Assembly: GCA_903930535.1 (NCBI GenBank)
Contig: CAIYYX010000209.1
Span: forward strand, 1-38,190
Reading direction: 5' to 3'
Length of the DNA stretch: 38,190 nucleotides
Source: an uncultured Sterolibacterium sp.
GTDB taxonomy: Bacteria; Pseudomonadota; Gammaproteobacteria; Burkholderiales; Rhodocyclaceae
The stretch's first letter is position 1, and each line of letters begins with the position of its first letter. The position numbers and the translations under genes were made by a program. Under the pieces are notes generated by a model, which made no database searches, had not been told where the DNA came from, and saw nothing but the letters and a program-made list of their open reading frames with translations. Positions 1 through 7,547 of this stretch are shown piece by piece.

Positions 1-1152
1 GGCAGTATCTGCAGCCGCCTTCGCAGCGCTAGCCTCCGCAGCAGCTTTCGCAGCCGCATCGGCGGCCGCTTTTTGAGCGGCCGCCTGTGCTGCAGCCTGA
101 GCCGCGGCTTGTTGCGCGGCAGATTGTTGCGCGGTTGCCTGGGTGGCGGCTTGAGCTGTCGCCCGGGCAGCGGTATCGACAGGGGCGTTTACCGCCGGGG
201 TGGCAGCGGCACCCGCCGTAGCGAAACCGGCATTGGCGGATCCCATCTGATTGCTCTGGGCCACCGCGGCAAGGGTGTTGGTGCCGACCGAGCCGGCATT
301 TCCTGTGTTGCCCGCATTAGTCAGGAATCCTGCAGTCGCATTCCCCATCGCCAGATTTTGCTGGATTTCGACGGTGGAATGGGTCGCATGCTCGGCTCCG
401 AAAGCCCCAGGGGCGGCAGTCGGGCCGGCGGCCGAGGCCTGAGTCACCTTGGTCGGGTCGGCGCCTGAGGCAATCGCAGCCTGCATCGCGGCGATGTTCG
501 CTGCCGCAGCAGCAGCGGCCGAAGCAGCGGGAGCGGCGACAACAGCAGCGACGGGGGCGCTCCTGGCCACATCGGCGGCATCGGAAACAATCTGGGTTGC
601 CACTTGGGCATTGATCTGGGCGTAATCCGCAGCGCCCTTGGCGGTATCTGCGGCGGCAACCTTGGCGGCAGCATCGGTAGTGGCCTTGGCGGCGACTTCG
701 GCGGCAGCCTGGGCGGCAGCAGCGCCTGCGGCGCCTGAACCGTCTGCAACATGGCTGGCGGCCAAGGCGGACTTGGCTACGGCGTCGGCGGCCACTTTCA
801 GCGCCGCATCGGCAGCAGCCTGCGCGGCAACCTGGGCAGCGCTCTTGGCTGCAGCATCGGCGAGCGCAGCAGCAGCCGCGTCGGCAATGGCCTTGGCCTG
901 GGCGGGGTCGAATACTTTCGGATCCAGCAATACGCTGGTTGCACGACCGATTTCGGTATTCGCGCCGCTGACCAGTTGAATCTGAACCGCCCCGGTGGCG
1001 CCGGTCTGGATGATGTCTTTGGCAAAAACCTTGTCGCCCGGCTTTAGGGCGCAAGTCGCGCCACTGGCGTTGATGACGGTGACCGAGCCGGAAGAGGCCT
1101 TGACGGTTCCGATCGCGGCCGCAGCCGAGGTATTAGAGTTATTGGCAGCCAT
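1..1152 (-). CDS. LapA-like giant surface adhesin, N-terminal retention module (partial, runs off left edge)
   Basis: The minus frame opens at ATG 1152 and stays open for 384 codons to the window edge, so the gene is cut by the window. Residues 1-80 form a compact beta-rich start (IGTVKASSGSVTVINASG, then CALKPGDKVFAKDIIQTGATGAVQIQL, quoted in parts), as in the retention module of LapA-type type I secreted adhesins. Residues 80-220 are an alanine-rich, probably helical or coiled linker. Near residue 225 comes AAIASGADPT followed by ASAAGPTAA, which matches the LapA pattern 'AIAAGxDPT...TAAGP' that carries the dialanine site cut by the periplasmic protease LapG. After residue 320 it is A/Q/K-rich again. 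Such proteins hold cells on surfaces until LapG, controlled by c-di-GMP through LapD, releases them. No lapD, lapG or secretion genes lie in the window. The family call rests on the motif and architecture. Confidence 0.75.
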   Translation of the reverse strand, partial: MAANNSNTSAAAAIGTVKASSGSVTVINASGATCALKPGDKVFAKDIIQTGATGAVQIQLVSGANTEIGRATSVLLDPKVFDPAQAKAIADAAAAALADAAAKSAAQVAAQAAADAALKVAADAVAKSALAASHVADGSGAAGAAAAQAAAEVAAKATTDAAAKVAAADTAKGAADYAQINAQVATQIVSDAADVARSAPVAAVVAAPAASAAAAAAANIAAMQAAIASGADPTKVTQASAAGPTAAPGAFGAEHATHSTVEIQQNLAMGNATAGFLTNAGNTGNAGSVGTNTLAAVAQSNQMGSANAGFATAGAAATPAVNAPVDTAARATAQAATQATAQQSAAQQAAAQAAAQAAAQKAAADAAAKAAAEASAAKAAADTA

Positions 1153-1171
1153 CTTCTTCGCTCTCCGTGAG

Positions 1172-1224
1172 GTAGGTCCACTTTTGTTGTGCGGAGAATA
1201 TCCACCACAAAGAGATAGACCTAC
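1172..1224. promoter_or_regulatory. Large imperfect dyad in the adhesin leader / divergent intergenic region
   Basis: The 319-bp gap 1153-1471 between the divergent adhesin and regulator genes holds this dyad. The outer arms GTAGGTC (1172-1178) and GACCTAC (1218-1224) pair perfectly. The inner arms 1183-1191 and 1203-1211 pair in 8 of 9 positions around an 11-nt loop. It begins 20 nt upstream of the adhesin ATG, next to the likely ribosome binding site (GGAG on the minus strand). It could be a leader RNA hairpin or an operator for the neighbouring regulator. I saw no confident -10/-35 pair in the rest of the gap. Confidence 0.5.
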
Positions 1225-1471
1225 TGTACTGAGGTACTGCGCCTGGGCGCAGCGATCTCGGCCCGGAGAAGGTGCCGGTCAAAAATTTGATACTTGGTTT
1301 CATTTTTTGCGACGGATTGACCAAGCCCACGAACTAGACAAAACTTCGCGACGTATTGCTTGGCAGGTGCTACTGAGTCTGTGTTGTTCAGCGCACGGAA
1401 ACATCTCGCGCAAGCACTGGGGGCCGGCGCATGGTACTTCGAACCTCATCACGTTAAGAGGGATATGGTGG

Positions 1472-2143
1472 ATGGTTAGTACGAAGTGCCCTGCTTTTGT
1501 TGTTGTCAGCCGACGACAGACTTTCTACCGGACGTGGGAGTCTGTCTTATGCCGCTTGGGGAGCACGCGCCGCGCCGACAGCATAGAATCTTTGCACGTC
1601 GCGCCTCAGGGAGAATCTCCCAGTCTGGTCATTGCCGACGCGAGGCTGGTTGACTCGATTTGCCCTTCTCTGATCGTTGGCTGGCTGCAGCATTGCGGCA
1701 GCGCGCGCCTGCTCGTCGCTGACACTGTCCTGGCGCCAATCGACGAACTGTCTATTCTCGCCGCCGGTGCTGTGGGCTGCTGTGACGTCAGCTTGCGGCC
1801 GGAGGAACTGCTGGGAATAGTTGACGTTGCCCTACGCAACAGCGTGTGGGTGTCGAAAGCGGCCGTTCCCCTGCTGATGTCCAAGCTGCGCGGCATCGAG
1901 AGTTCCGTCACCACTCTTGCCGTTCCGTCGCGCACTGACGAGCCAGAGAACCTGCAGGCCTTGACTGAGCGCCAACGCGAAGTCGCAAGAATGGTTGCTC
2001 ATGGGGCCAACAACAAGCAAATTGGGCGTGTCCTGAATATCAGCGACCGCACGGTAAAGTTTCATATGTCGGGCATCTTCGATAAGCTCGGCATTTCAGA
2101 TCGGACGCAGTTGGCGTTGCACGTTGCGGGCAAGCACCACTGA
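1472..2143 (+). CDS. LuxR-family transcriptional regulator with degenerate receiver-like N-terminus
   Basis: The protein has 223 residues. The C-terminal ~65 residues are a LuxR/GerE helix-turn-helix: LTERQREVARMVAHGANNKQIG, then ISDRTVKFHMSGIFDKLGISDRTQ, quoted in parts. The N-terminal ~120 residues have the length and alternating hydrophobic pattern of a response-regulator receiver, with VIADARLVD where the phospho-acceptor Asp strand should be. The N-terminal acidic pair is missing (VVVSRRQTF) and so is the conserved Lys near VGCCDVSLRPEEL, so phosphorylation control is doubtful. The frame stays open upstream to 995, but that part is antisense to the adhesin. ATG 1472 is preceded by AAGAGGG (1456-1462), which decides the start. 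It is divergent from the adhesin gene and may control it. Confidence 0.8.
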   Translation: MVSTKCPAFVVVSRRQTFYRTWESVLCRLGSTRRADSIESLHVAPQGESPSLVIADARLVDSICPSLIVGWLQHCGSARLLVADTVLAPIDELSILAAGAVGCCDVSLRPEELLGIVDVALRNSVWVSKAAVPLLMSKLRGIESSVTTLAVPSRTDEPENLQALTERQREVARMVAHGANNKQIGRVLNISDRTVKFHMSGIFDKLGISDRTQLALHVAGKHH

Positions 2144-2199
2144 ATGCCTCACTGCCGACCTGCGGACTCGTCGAACTCTCGCCATGACACCCAAAAGCA

Positions 2200-2276
2200 C
2201 GTCATCGCGAACCGGAAGGGCGTGGCGATCTTAGATAGCTTCGCCGTTGGCTCGCAATGACGGACTTATTGACTGA
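2200..2276. repeat. Palindromic intergenic repeat, copy 1
   Basis: The core 2200-2262 starts CGTCATCGCGA and ends CTCGCAATGACG, so the ends are inverted repeats. The middle holds GGCGATC and TCGCC half-sites. The right arm continues into CGGACTTATTGACTGA, the complement of the CTGAAYAAGTCCG arm seen at the left ends of copies 2 and 3. No ORF is present. This is a small MITE/REP-like element. The rest of 2144-2306 holds nothing else I recognise. Confidence 0.75.
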
Positions 2277-2306
2277 TATTGCAACGCGGGTTATCCATTA
2301 TTGGAT

Positions 2307-2380
2307 TGGAGGCGGGGGTCGGAATCGAACCGGCGTAGACGGCTTTGCAGGCCGCTGCATAACCACTTTGCTACCCCGCC
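2307..2380 (-). tRNA. tRNA-Cys (GCA)
   Basis: Reading the minus strand from 2380, the acceptor stem GGCGGGG pairs with CCCCGCC near the 3' end, the T-arm reads GGTTCGATTCC, and the anticodon loop reads CTGCAAA, giving GCA. The discriminator U and the CCA tail are encoded (2307-2310). The total is 74 nt, normal for tRNA-Cys. In E. coli this gene directly follows tRNA-Gly(GCC) downstream of pgsA. Here tRNA-Gly lies 1.97 kb away on the same strand. Confidence 0.97.
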
Positions 2381-2409
2381 AAGCCTGACAGACACTGGCT
2401 TTGAAGCAA

Positions 2410-2435
2410 CGAAGGGAAGCACGCGCTTCCCTTCG
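2410..2435. terminator. Perfect 11-bp hairpin between the tRNA-Gly remnant and tRNA-Cys
   Basis: The arms CGAAGGGAAGC and GCTTCCCTTCG enclose the loop ACGC. There is no good U-tract on the minus strand, so it may be a spacer or processing hairpin of the ancestral tRNA-Gly/tRNA-Cys transcript, not a true terminator. Confidence 0.5.
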
Positions 2436-2440
2436 GAATT

Positions 2441-2466
2441 TTGGAGCGGGAGAAGAGTCTCGAACT
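2441..2466 (-). repeat. 26-bp remnant of the tRNA-Gly 3' end (att-like direct repeat, left copy)
   Basis: This segment is identical over 26 bp, in the same orientation, to 4348-4373, the 3' end of the intact tRNA-Gly gene including CCA, acceptor strand and part of the T-arm. Identity stops abruptly after position 2466. The two copies flank the cyclase segment, as expected for an element integrated into the tRNA 3' end that rebuilt the tRNA and left the displaced end behind. Confidence 0.75.
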
Positions 2467-2650
2467 GCTGACAAATACATCTGTAATCAATGCAATCGAA
2501 TGCTTGGACTGACTGCGCGATCTGTATTTCCCTTCCAAACCCGCTATTTTCCGCTACCTGCCCAAACGTTATGACATTAGATTGGGAAGATCTTTACTCA
2601 ACTTCGGTGCGCATGATAGCAGATATTCAATAAAAGAAAACCCGCTTAAA

Positions 2651-2920
2651 TTACCAAACCGGGTAATCGTTGCCACGGTCAGCGCAACTCGCTTGCTGAT
2701 CGCCAGTCAGCAGTTCTTCGAATAGGGCCTTGTCGGCAATCTTGGCGGTCGTCTCCTCTTCCTTTATGCGCAATGTTCGTCCGACTCCAGTGAGGGTCAT
2801 TCGCTCACCCGAATTGAAGGTTTTCAGGGCATCCCTGACGCCCTCGAGGCAGGCTGCCAATAGCGAAAAATGAAACCTGGGTTTCAAATATTCCAAGGCT
2901 TTGACGAGATGAATATCCAT
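2651..2920 (-). CDS. Hypothetical protein, 89 aa
   Basis: An open frame lies inside the segment flanked by tRNA-Gly 3' ends and is divergent from the cyclase gene. The product is mixed and soluble-looking, with a Lys/Glu-rich helical middle (RIKEEETTAKIADKALFEE) and no motif I recognise. No clear Shine-Dalgarno site precedes ATG 2920. An inner ATG at residue 41 is an alternative start. The 2467-2650 stretch to its left holds no gene I can support. It is kept because the codon choice looks coding and nothing overlaps it on the other strand before 2994, but it may be spurious. Confidence 0.35.
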   Translation of the reverse strand: MDIHLVKALEYLKPRFHFSLLAACLEGVRDALKTFNSGERMTLTGVGRTLRIKEEETTAKIADKALFEELLTGDQQASCADRGNDYPVW

Positions 2921-2993
2921 TGGAATAATGTATTACAAGGCATTCATAACCCTCCACATTAGGTTGGGTTGCCTCCGCAAAGGAGCCTGATCC

Positions 2994-4268
2994 GTGGAAA
3001 AAACATTCCCTCGTAGCCGCATTGCTGAAGTTGAACTGTCCAAGGGCGGTCTGAATGACGTCAAGATAAAGGCCGTCCCTTCCCACGGCCTGCGCGTCAC
3101 CATCGAGGACATTCCGCATCCCGCCTACATGGTCAACCACAACTTCGAGTTGGTCTGGGCCAACGAGCGGGCTCAGGCCGAAGTTCTGACAATGATCGAT
3201 GAACTGCCGGCGGCTGGGGAGGAGCGCAGCGTGTTTCGCCTGCTCTCAATGCTTGACACGGACGATGCCATCGACCTGCTGCGCTTTCAGATTGCACTTG
3301 CCAAAACTCGAATGACCGTAGCATGCTTTGGCAGCATCTGCGGCGTAGCTGCTCCGCAAGCTTGCGCCAAGCTGATACAGATGTATAACGATGTCACCGC
3401 GCTGCCCGCCCAGCCGGTGGTCGATACCCTGATCACGCTGACTGGCGCCGATGGACAGGCGACGCGCAGACACGCCTTCGCTTCCTTTTATCGCGAAGGC
3501 ATATTCGTGGTTCTTGTCGCCGATCAAACTGAGGTTGAGCCGATGTTGAATTTGCTGGCTCGACGCGACGAGGTCATTCGCAGCTTGCTCTGTCATCGGC
3601 TGCCTGTCTTGTCGCAACTGGCCGTGCTCGTGACAGATCTGCAGAGTTCGGTCAAGATCTGCTCGGAACTGCCACCAGAGGAATATTTTCAGCTGATCAA
3701 CGAGATTTGGGCAGCCATGGCGCCAATCTTCCGCAAGTATCACGCCACGATCGGCAAGCACGCCGGGGATGGCATGTTGTACTATTTTCTGCCGCAGCCA
3801 GACAGCGATCATATGTTCAATGCCCTGCAATGTGCTCATAGCATTCGACAGGAGATGGTGCGGATCAGCAAGTCCTGGCAGTTGTCAAAGAACTGGCACA
3901 ACGAACTCTACCTGAACACCGGCGTTCATGAGGGGCAGGAATGGCTGGGTACGTTCCAATCCTCAACGAGCGTCGAGTTCGTCGCGCTGGGAGATACTAT
4001 CAACCAGGCGGCACGCATTTCCGAATTCGCTCGCTATGGCAGCATCTGGGCAAGCAAGAATCTGGTTAGCAAATTGCCGCACGAACTGCGCGAGAAAGTG
4101 CGTTATGGGGTTCATCGGCGCAGCAACGATGGCCGCGAAACCTTCGTAGCGTCGAGCTATGCCATGGTGTCATCCTTGCTCGAACAGTCAGGGGCGAACA
4201 GCAAGAAACTGCGCGACATAGCGACTCTGGCAATCACCGAGGTAATCGAAGTTGCCAGTGATAATTGA
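2994..4268 (+). CDS. PAS-like domain plus class III adenylate/guanylate cyclase
   Basis: The protein has 424 residues from a GTG start preceded by AAAGGAGCC (2980-2987). Residues ~38-65 look like the start of a PAS domain (HPAYMVNHNFELVWANERA). Residues ~205-360 are a class III nucleotide cyclase catalytic domain. Asp215 (VLVTDLQSS) and Asp259 (GKHAGDG) would bind the two metal ions, Lys255 sits at a substrate-contact position, and Asn337 and Arg341 in GDTINQAARIS are the transition-state residues. All key positions are present, so it should make cAMP or cGMP. I see no membrane segments. It is the only substantial gene between the split tRNA-Cys and tRNA-Gly genes, flanked by the 26-bp tRNA repeats, and so is likely acquired cargo. 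Its ligand and targets are unknown. Confidence 0.85.
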   Translation: MEKTFPRSRIAEVELSKGGLNDVKIKAVPSHGLRVTIEDIPHPAYMVNHNFELVWANERAQAEVLTMIDELPAAGEERSVFRLLSMLDTDDAIDLLRFQIALAKTRMTVACFGSICGVAAPQACAKLIQMYNDVTALPAQPVVDTLITLTGADGQATRRHAFASFYREGIFVVLVADQTEVEPMLNLLARRDEVIRSLLCHRLPVLSQLAVLVTDLQSSVKICSELPPEEYFQLINEIWAAMAPIFRKYHATIGKHAGDGMLYYFLPQPDSDHMFNALQCAHSIRQEMVRISKSWQLSKNWHNELYLNTGVHEGQEWLGTFQSSTSVEFVALGDTINQAARISEFARYGSIWASKNLVSKLPHELREKVRYGVHRRSNDGRETFVASSYAMVSSLLEQSGANSKKLRDIATLAITEVIEVASDN

Positions 4269-4310
4269 CGAAGGCTGCCCTCTCTGCTGAACCGCGGCGT
4301 CCCAAGCGAA

Positions 4311-4345
4311 AAGGGAATCAACGTAGCACGTTGATTCCCTTTTTT
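4311..4345. terminator. Bidirectional Rho-independent terminator (cyclase gene / tRNA-Gly)
   Basis: A perfect 14-bp stem (AAGGGAATCAACGT / ACGTTGATTCCCTT) has a 3-nt loop AGC. On the plus strand a T-run follows (TTTTTT then ATTT). On the minus strand TTTT follows the stem. It serves the rightward cyclase gene and the leftward tRNA-Gly. Confidence 0.9.
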
Positions 4346-4348
4346 ATT

Positions 4349-4424
4349 TGGAGCGGGAGAAGAGTCTCGAACTCTCGACCTATACCTTGGCAAGGTATCG
4401 CTCTACCAACTGAGCTACTCCCGC
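4349..4424 (-). tRNA. tRNA-Gly (GCC)
   Basis: Reading the minus strand from 4424, GCGGGAG begins the acceptor stem, followed by TAGCTCAGTTGGTAGAGC (D-arm), the anticodon loop TTGCCAA (GCC) and the T-arm GAGTTCGAGACTC, ending CTCCCGC-T-CCA. The CCA is encoded. It lies directly downstream of pgsA on the same strand, as glyW does in E. coli. Its 3' 26 bp are duplicated at 2441-2466. Confidence 0.97.
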
Positions 4425-4469
4425 AGTAGAGCGACGCATTATAGCGGGCTCAACGACAGTGTCAACATT

Positions 4470-5045
4470 TCAAAACTTGCTGCGCTCGGAAATGATTGGC
4501 CAAACCTTTTTCAAATAATAAGCCATGGACCAAAGCGTCAGCACGGCGGCGATCAGGATCAGCCAGTTGCCGAGCCAAAGCATGCTGATGCCGGCAATGG
4601 CATCCTGATAGAGCAGGAGCGGGATGGCCACCATCTGCGCGGTGGTCTTGATCTTGCCGAGCAAGGACACCGCCATGCTCCTGGCGGCGCCGATCTTGGC
4701 CATCCATTCGCGCAGCGCGGAGATGGCGATCTCGCGCCCTATGATGATGATGGCGACGATGGCGTCTGCGCGTTCAAGCTGCACCAGGACGATCAGGGCT
4801 GCGGCAACCATCAGCTTGTCGGCGACGGGATCGAGGAAGGCGCCGAATGCCGAGGTCTGGTCGAGCTTGCGCGCAAGCCAGCCGTCGAACCAGTCGGTGA
4901 TGGCGGCGACGACGAAGATGACCGTCGCGGCGAGGTTCTTTTGCGGCAAGGTGAGCCAATCCGCTGGCGCGTAATAGACGCCGACGAAAAGCGGGATCAG
5001 GAGAATGCGCGCCCAGGTCAGGAGGTTTGGTATGTTGAGCGGCAT
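4470..5045 (-). CDS. pgsA: CDP-diacylglycerol--glycerol-3-phosphate 3-phosphatidyltransferase
   Basis: PgsA makes phosphatidylglycerophosphate from CDP-diacylglycerol and glycerol 3-phosphate, the committed step to phosphatidylglycerol. The 191-residue protein has several hydrophobic segments and the full CDP-alcohol phosphotransferase signature: Asp51, Asp54-Gly55, Ala58-Arg59, Gly68, Asp72 and Asp76 (DWFDGWLARK then FGAFLDPVAD). The frame is open up to 5120, but the conserved start MPLNIPNLLTWARI fits ATG 5045, only 7 bp after the uvrC stop. The uvrC-pgsA-tRNA-Gly order is the same as in E. coli. Confidence 0.96.
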   Translation of the reverse strand: MPLNIPNLLTWARILLIPLFVGVYYAPADWLTLPQKNLAATVIFVVAAITDWFDGWLARKLDQTSAFGAFLDPVADKLMVAAALIVLVQLERADAIVAIIIIGREIAISALREWMAKIGAARSMAVSLLGKIKTTAQMVAIPLLLYQDAIAGISMLWLGNWLILIAAVLTLWSMAYYLKKVWPIISERSKF

Positions 5046-5052
5046 CGCTTGT

Positions 5053-6888
5053 TCAGTGCATTTCCCTGTGTATCGTCTCGGCCAGGGTTCGGCTGATGCC
5101 GTCCACCCTGCAAAGATCATCTATCGTCGCCGCGGCCACGCCCGCGAGTCCCCCGAAGTGCGCCAGGAGCTTGCGCCGCCGCGCCGGGCCGACGCCGGGC
5201 ACATCCTCCAGCAGCGAACGCCCGCGCGGCTTGGCGCGCCTTGCCCGATGGCCCATGATGGCGAAGCGGTGAGACTCGTCGCGCACCTCCTGGATCAGGT
5301 GCAGCGCCGGATGATCCGGGGCCAATATTACCGGATCTTTTCCCCTCCCGACGATCAAAGTTTCCAGTCCCGGCTTCCTCTCCTCGCCCTTGGCGATGCC
5401 GACGGTGGCGATGTGCTCAAGCCCGAGTTCGGTGAGCACCTCTCGTGCAATGCCAAACTGCCCCTTGCCGCCGTCGATCAGAATCAGGTCGGGCGCGACC
5501 GCCTCGCCTGCCGCGACTCTCTCGTAGCGCCTGGTGAGCGCCTGGCGCATGGCGGCATAGTCGTCGCCCGGGGTGATGTCCTTGATATTGAAGCGGCGGT
5601 ATTCGCTATGCTTCATGGCGCCGTCGACTGCCACCACGCAGGAGGCGACCGTGCCCTCTCCCTGGGTATGGCTGATGTCGAAGCATTCTATTCGCGCGGG
5701 AGGATCGGCCAGGTCGAGCGCCGAAGTCAAGGCTTCCAGCCGCTTGCGGGCGCCTGTGGCGGCATGGCGACGCGATTCGATGGCGAGCCTGGCGTTGTTC
5801 TCCGCCATGGAAAGCCAGGCCCGCTCCATCTCGTTTCTCGGCAGGCCCACGGGGATTTTTTTCCCTGCCGCAGAGAACAAGAGGTCCTCGCTCAATTCGT
5901 GGCTGACGACCAACCGCGCCGGCGGCGGATGATCGACGTAATGCTGCTCGATGAAGGCCTGCAAGCCTTCCTGCGGCTCGCAATCCGCCCCCCCTCGGGG
6001 AAAATGCGAGCGGTCTCCGAGATGCAGACCGCCACGCACCATGGCGAGATTGATGCAGAAGCCGGCCGGCGCGGCAACGGCGGCGAGGATGTCCACGTCT
6101 TCCTCGCCGGTGCTGCTGACATACTGGCGATGCAGCACCGCCTGCAAGGCGCGAACCTGGTCTCTCAAGGCCGCCGCCTCCTCGAAACGCAAGGCATCTG
6201 CGGCGACCTGCATGGCCTCCGAAAGACCCTCGATCACCTCGCCATGACGGCCCTTGAGAAAGAGTTCGGCCAGGCGCGCGTCTGCGGCATAGGCTTCCTT
6301 GCTCACGAGGCCGACGCAGGGCGCCTTGCAGCGCCTGATCTGATGGAGCAGGCAGGGCCGCGAGCGATGATTGAAGACGGCGTTTTCGCAGGTGCGCAGG
6401 AGGAAGGTCTTCTGCAAGAGCTGGATGGACTCTCTGACCGCGATGCTGTTCGGGTAGGGGCCGAAATAGCGCGCCTTCTTGTCGAAGCTGCCGCGGTGGA
6501 AGGCGAGCCTGGGATAGCCATCGCCCGAGAGCATGATGTAGGGATAGGACTTGTCGTCGCGGAACAGGATGTTGTATTTGGGCGAGAGCCGCTTGATCAG
6601 CGTGTTCTCGAGGATCAGCGCCTCGGCCTCGGAGCGCGTCGCGGTGATCTCGACCCGATCCACCTGGGTCAGCATCAGGCCGATGCGCGGGCTCTGGGCC
6701 GTCTTCTGGAAATAGGAACTGACGCGCTTCCTGAGGTTTTTCGCCTTGCCTACATAGAGCACGTCGCCGGCGGCGTCCAGCATGCGATAGACGCCGGGAT
6801 CCTCCGGCAGCGTCGCCAGAAGCTCCTTGGCGTCGAAGGGGGGCTTAGCCTTGCCGCTCGAGTTCGGCACGAATGATTCTGAAGACAT
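5053..6888 (-). CDS. uvrC: UvrABC excinuclease subunit C
   Basis: UvrC makes the dual incisions in nucleotide excision repair after UvrAB marks a lesion. The protein has 611 residues, the normal length. The N-terminal GIY-YIG nuclease is at residues ~28-65 (PGVYRMLDAAGDVLYVGKAK), the UVR motif that contacts UvrB is near the middle (ADALRFEEAAALRDQVRAL), the RNase H-like C-terminal nuclease includes ECFDISHTQGEGTVAS and LILIDGGKGQ, and tandem helix-hairpin-helix motifs are at the end (LLEDVPGVGPARRRKLLAHF). Its 5' end overlaps the preceding uracil-DNA glycosylase gene by 44 bp, so the two repair genes are probably co-transcribed with pgsA. Confidence 0.97.
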   Translation of the reverse strand: MSSESFVPNSSGKAKPPFDAKELLATLPEDPGVYRMLDAAGDVLYVGKAKNLRKRVSSYFQKTAQSPRIGLMLTQVDRVEITATRSEAEALILENTLIKRLSPKYNILFRDDKSYPYIMLSGDGYPRLAFHRGSFDKKARYFGPYPNSIAVRESIQLLQKTFLLRTCENAVFNHRSRPCLLHQIRRCKAPCVGLVSKEAYAADARLAELFLKGRHGEVIEGLSEAMQVAADALRFEEAAALRDQVRALQAVLHRQYVSSTGEEDVDILAAVAAPAGFCINLAMVRGGLHLGDRSHFPRGGADCEPQEGLQAFIEQHYVDHPPPARLVVSHELSEDLLFSAAGKKIPVGLPRNEMERAWLSMAENNARLAIESRRHAATGARKRLEALTSALDLADPPARIECFDISHTQGEGTVASCVVAVDGAMKHSEYRRFNIKDITPGDDYAAMRQALTRRYERVAAGEAVAPDLILIDGGKGQFGIAREVLTELGLEHIATVGIAKGEERKPGLETLIVGRGKDPVILAPDHPALHLIQEVRDESHRFAIMGHRARRAKPRGRSLLEDVPGVGPARRRKLLAHFGGLAGVAAATIDDLCRVDGISRTLAETIHREMH

Positions 6889-7474
6889 CGGCGAAGCCCT
6901 CGGCGGTCAGGCGCCTCGTCTGGGTGTTGTAGCGGCTGCAGTGGTAGCTGTCGACCAGCACGCGGCCATCGGGGAGTTCATGGCGGGCGCAGTGGGCGAA
7001 GTCGAGGGCAGACTGCTTCATGCCATAGGCCAGCAGCACTGCCTTGTGGGCCACGCCACCCAGCGCCAGGATCACCCGCAGGTCCTTCGATGCCTTCAAC
7101 TCGGCGGCCAGAAAATGGTTGCAGGTGCGGATCTCGGAGGGCTCGGGCTTGTTCTGCGGCGGCAGGCATTTGACGGCATTGGTGATGCGCGCCGAGATCA
7201 GTTCCAGGCCGTCGTCGGCTGCCACGGACAGCGGCCCGCTGGCGAAGCCGAAGCGGTGCAGCGTCTCGTAGAGCATGATGCCGGCGTGATCTCCGGTGAA
7301 GGGACGGCCGCTGCGATTGGCGCCGTGCATGCCGGGCGCGAGGCCCACGATCAGAAGCCGCGCGCGCTTGTCGCCGAAAGGCGCTACGGGCAGGGAATGG
7401 TAGGTCGGATGCTTTTTCCGGACCTCGGAAAGAAAGCCGGAGAGACGGGGGCAGGATGTGCAGTTTGCGAGCAT
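6845..7474 (-). CDS. Family 5 (UdgB-type) uracil-DNA glycosylase
   Basis: The enzyme excises uracil and related deaminated bases from DNA to start base excision repair. The 209-residue protein begins with the Cys-rich CTSCPRLSGF segment that binds a 4Fe-4S cluster in this family, together with Cys residues further on. Motif 1 is GLAPGMHGANRSGRPFTG; family 5 lacks the polar Asp of family 4 here. The second active-site motif is DSYHCSRYNTQTRRLT near the C-terminus. The 3' end overlaps uvrC by 44 bp. It is divergent from earP with a 73-bp gap. Confidence 0.9.
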   Translation of the reverse strand: MLANCTSCPRLSGFLSEVRKKHPTYHSLPVAPFGDKRARLLIVGLAPGMHGANRSGRPFTGDHAGIMLYETLHRFGFASGPLSVAADDGLELISARITNAVKCLPPQNKPEPSEIRTCNHFLAAELKASKDLRVILALGGVAHKAVLLAYGMKQSALDFAHCARHELPDGRVLVDSYHCSRYNTQTRRLTAEGFADVFRIIRAELERQG

Positions 7475-7547
7475 TTTGGAAGAGGAGGATGGCCTTGGGG
7501 TAGGATTCTGGCTTTAAGCCTCCCTGCTTGTCCAGCGCGCTTTTACA

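Noticed and set aside
317..1054. Cys/Arg-rich 245-codon minus-strand frame
   Set aside because: It is a frame-shifted reading of the alanine-rich adhesin repeats; the true frame starts at 1152 and has the retention-module motifs.
995..1471. N-terminal extension of the LuxR-type regulator
   Set aside because: It is antisense to the adhesin start, and the ribosome binding site and family length support ATG 1472.
5005..6876. 623-codon open frame on the plus strand
   Set aside because: It is wholly antisense to uvrC, whose protein motifs are complete. High GC makes long antisense frames common.
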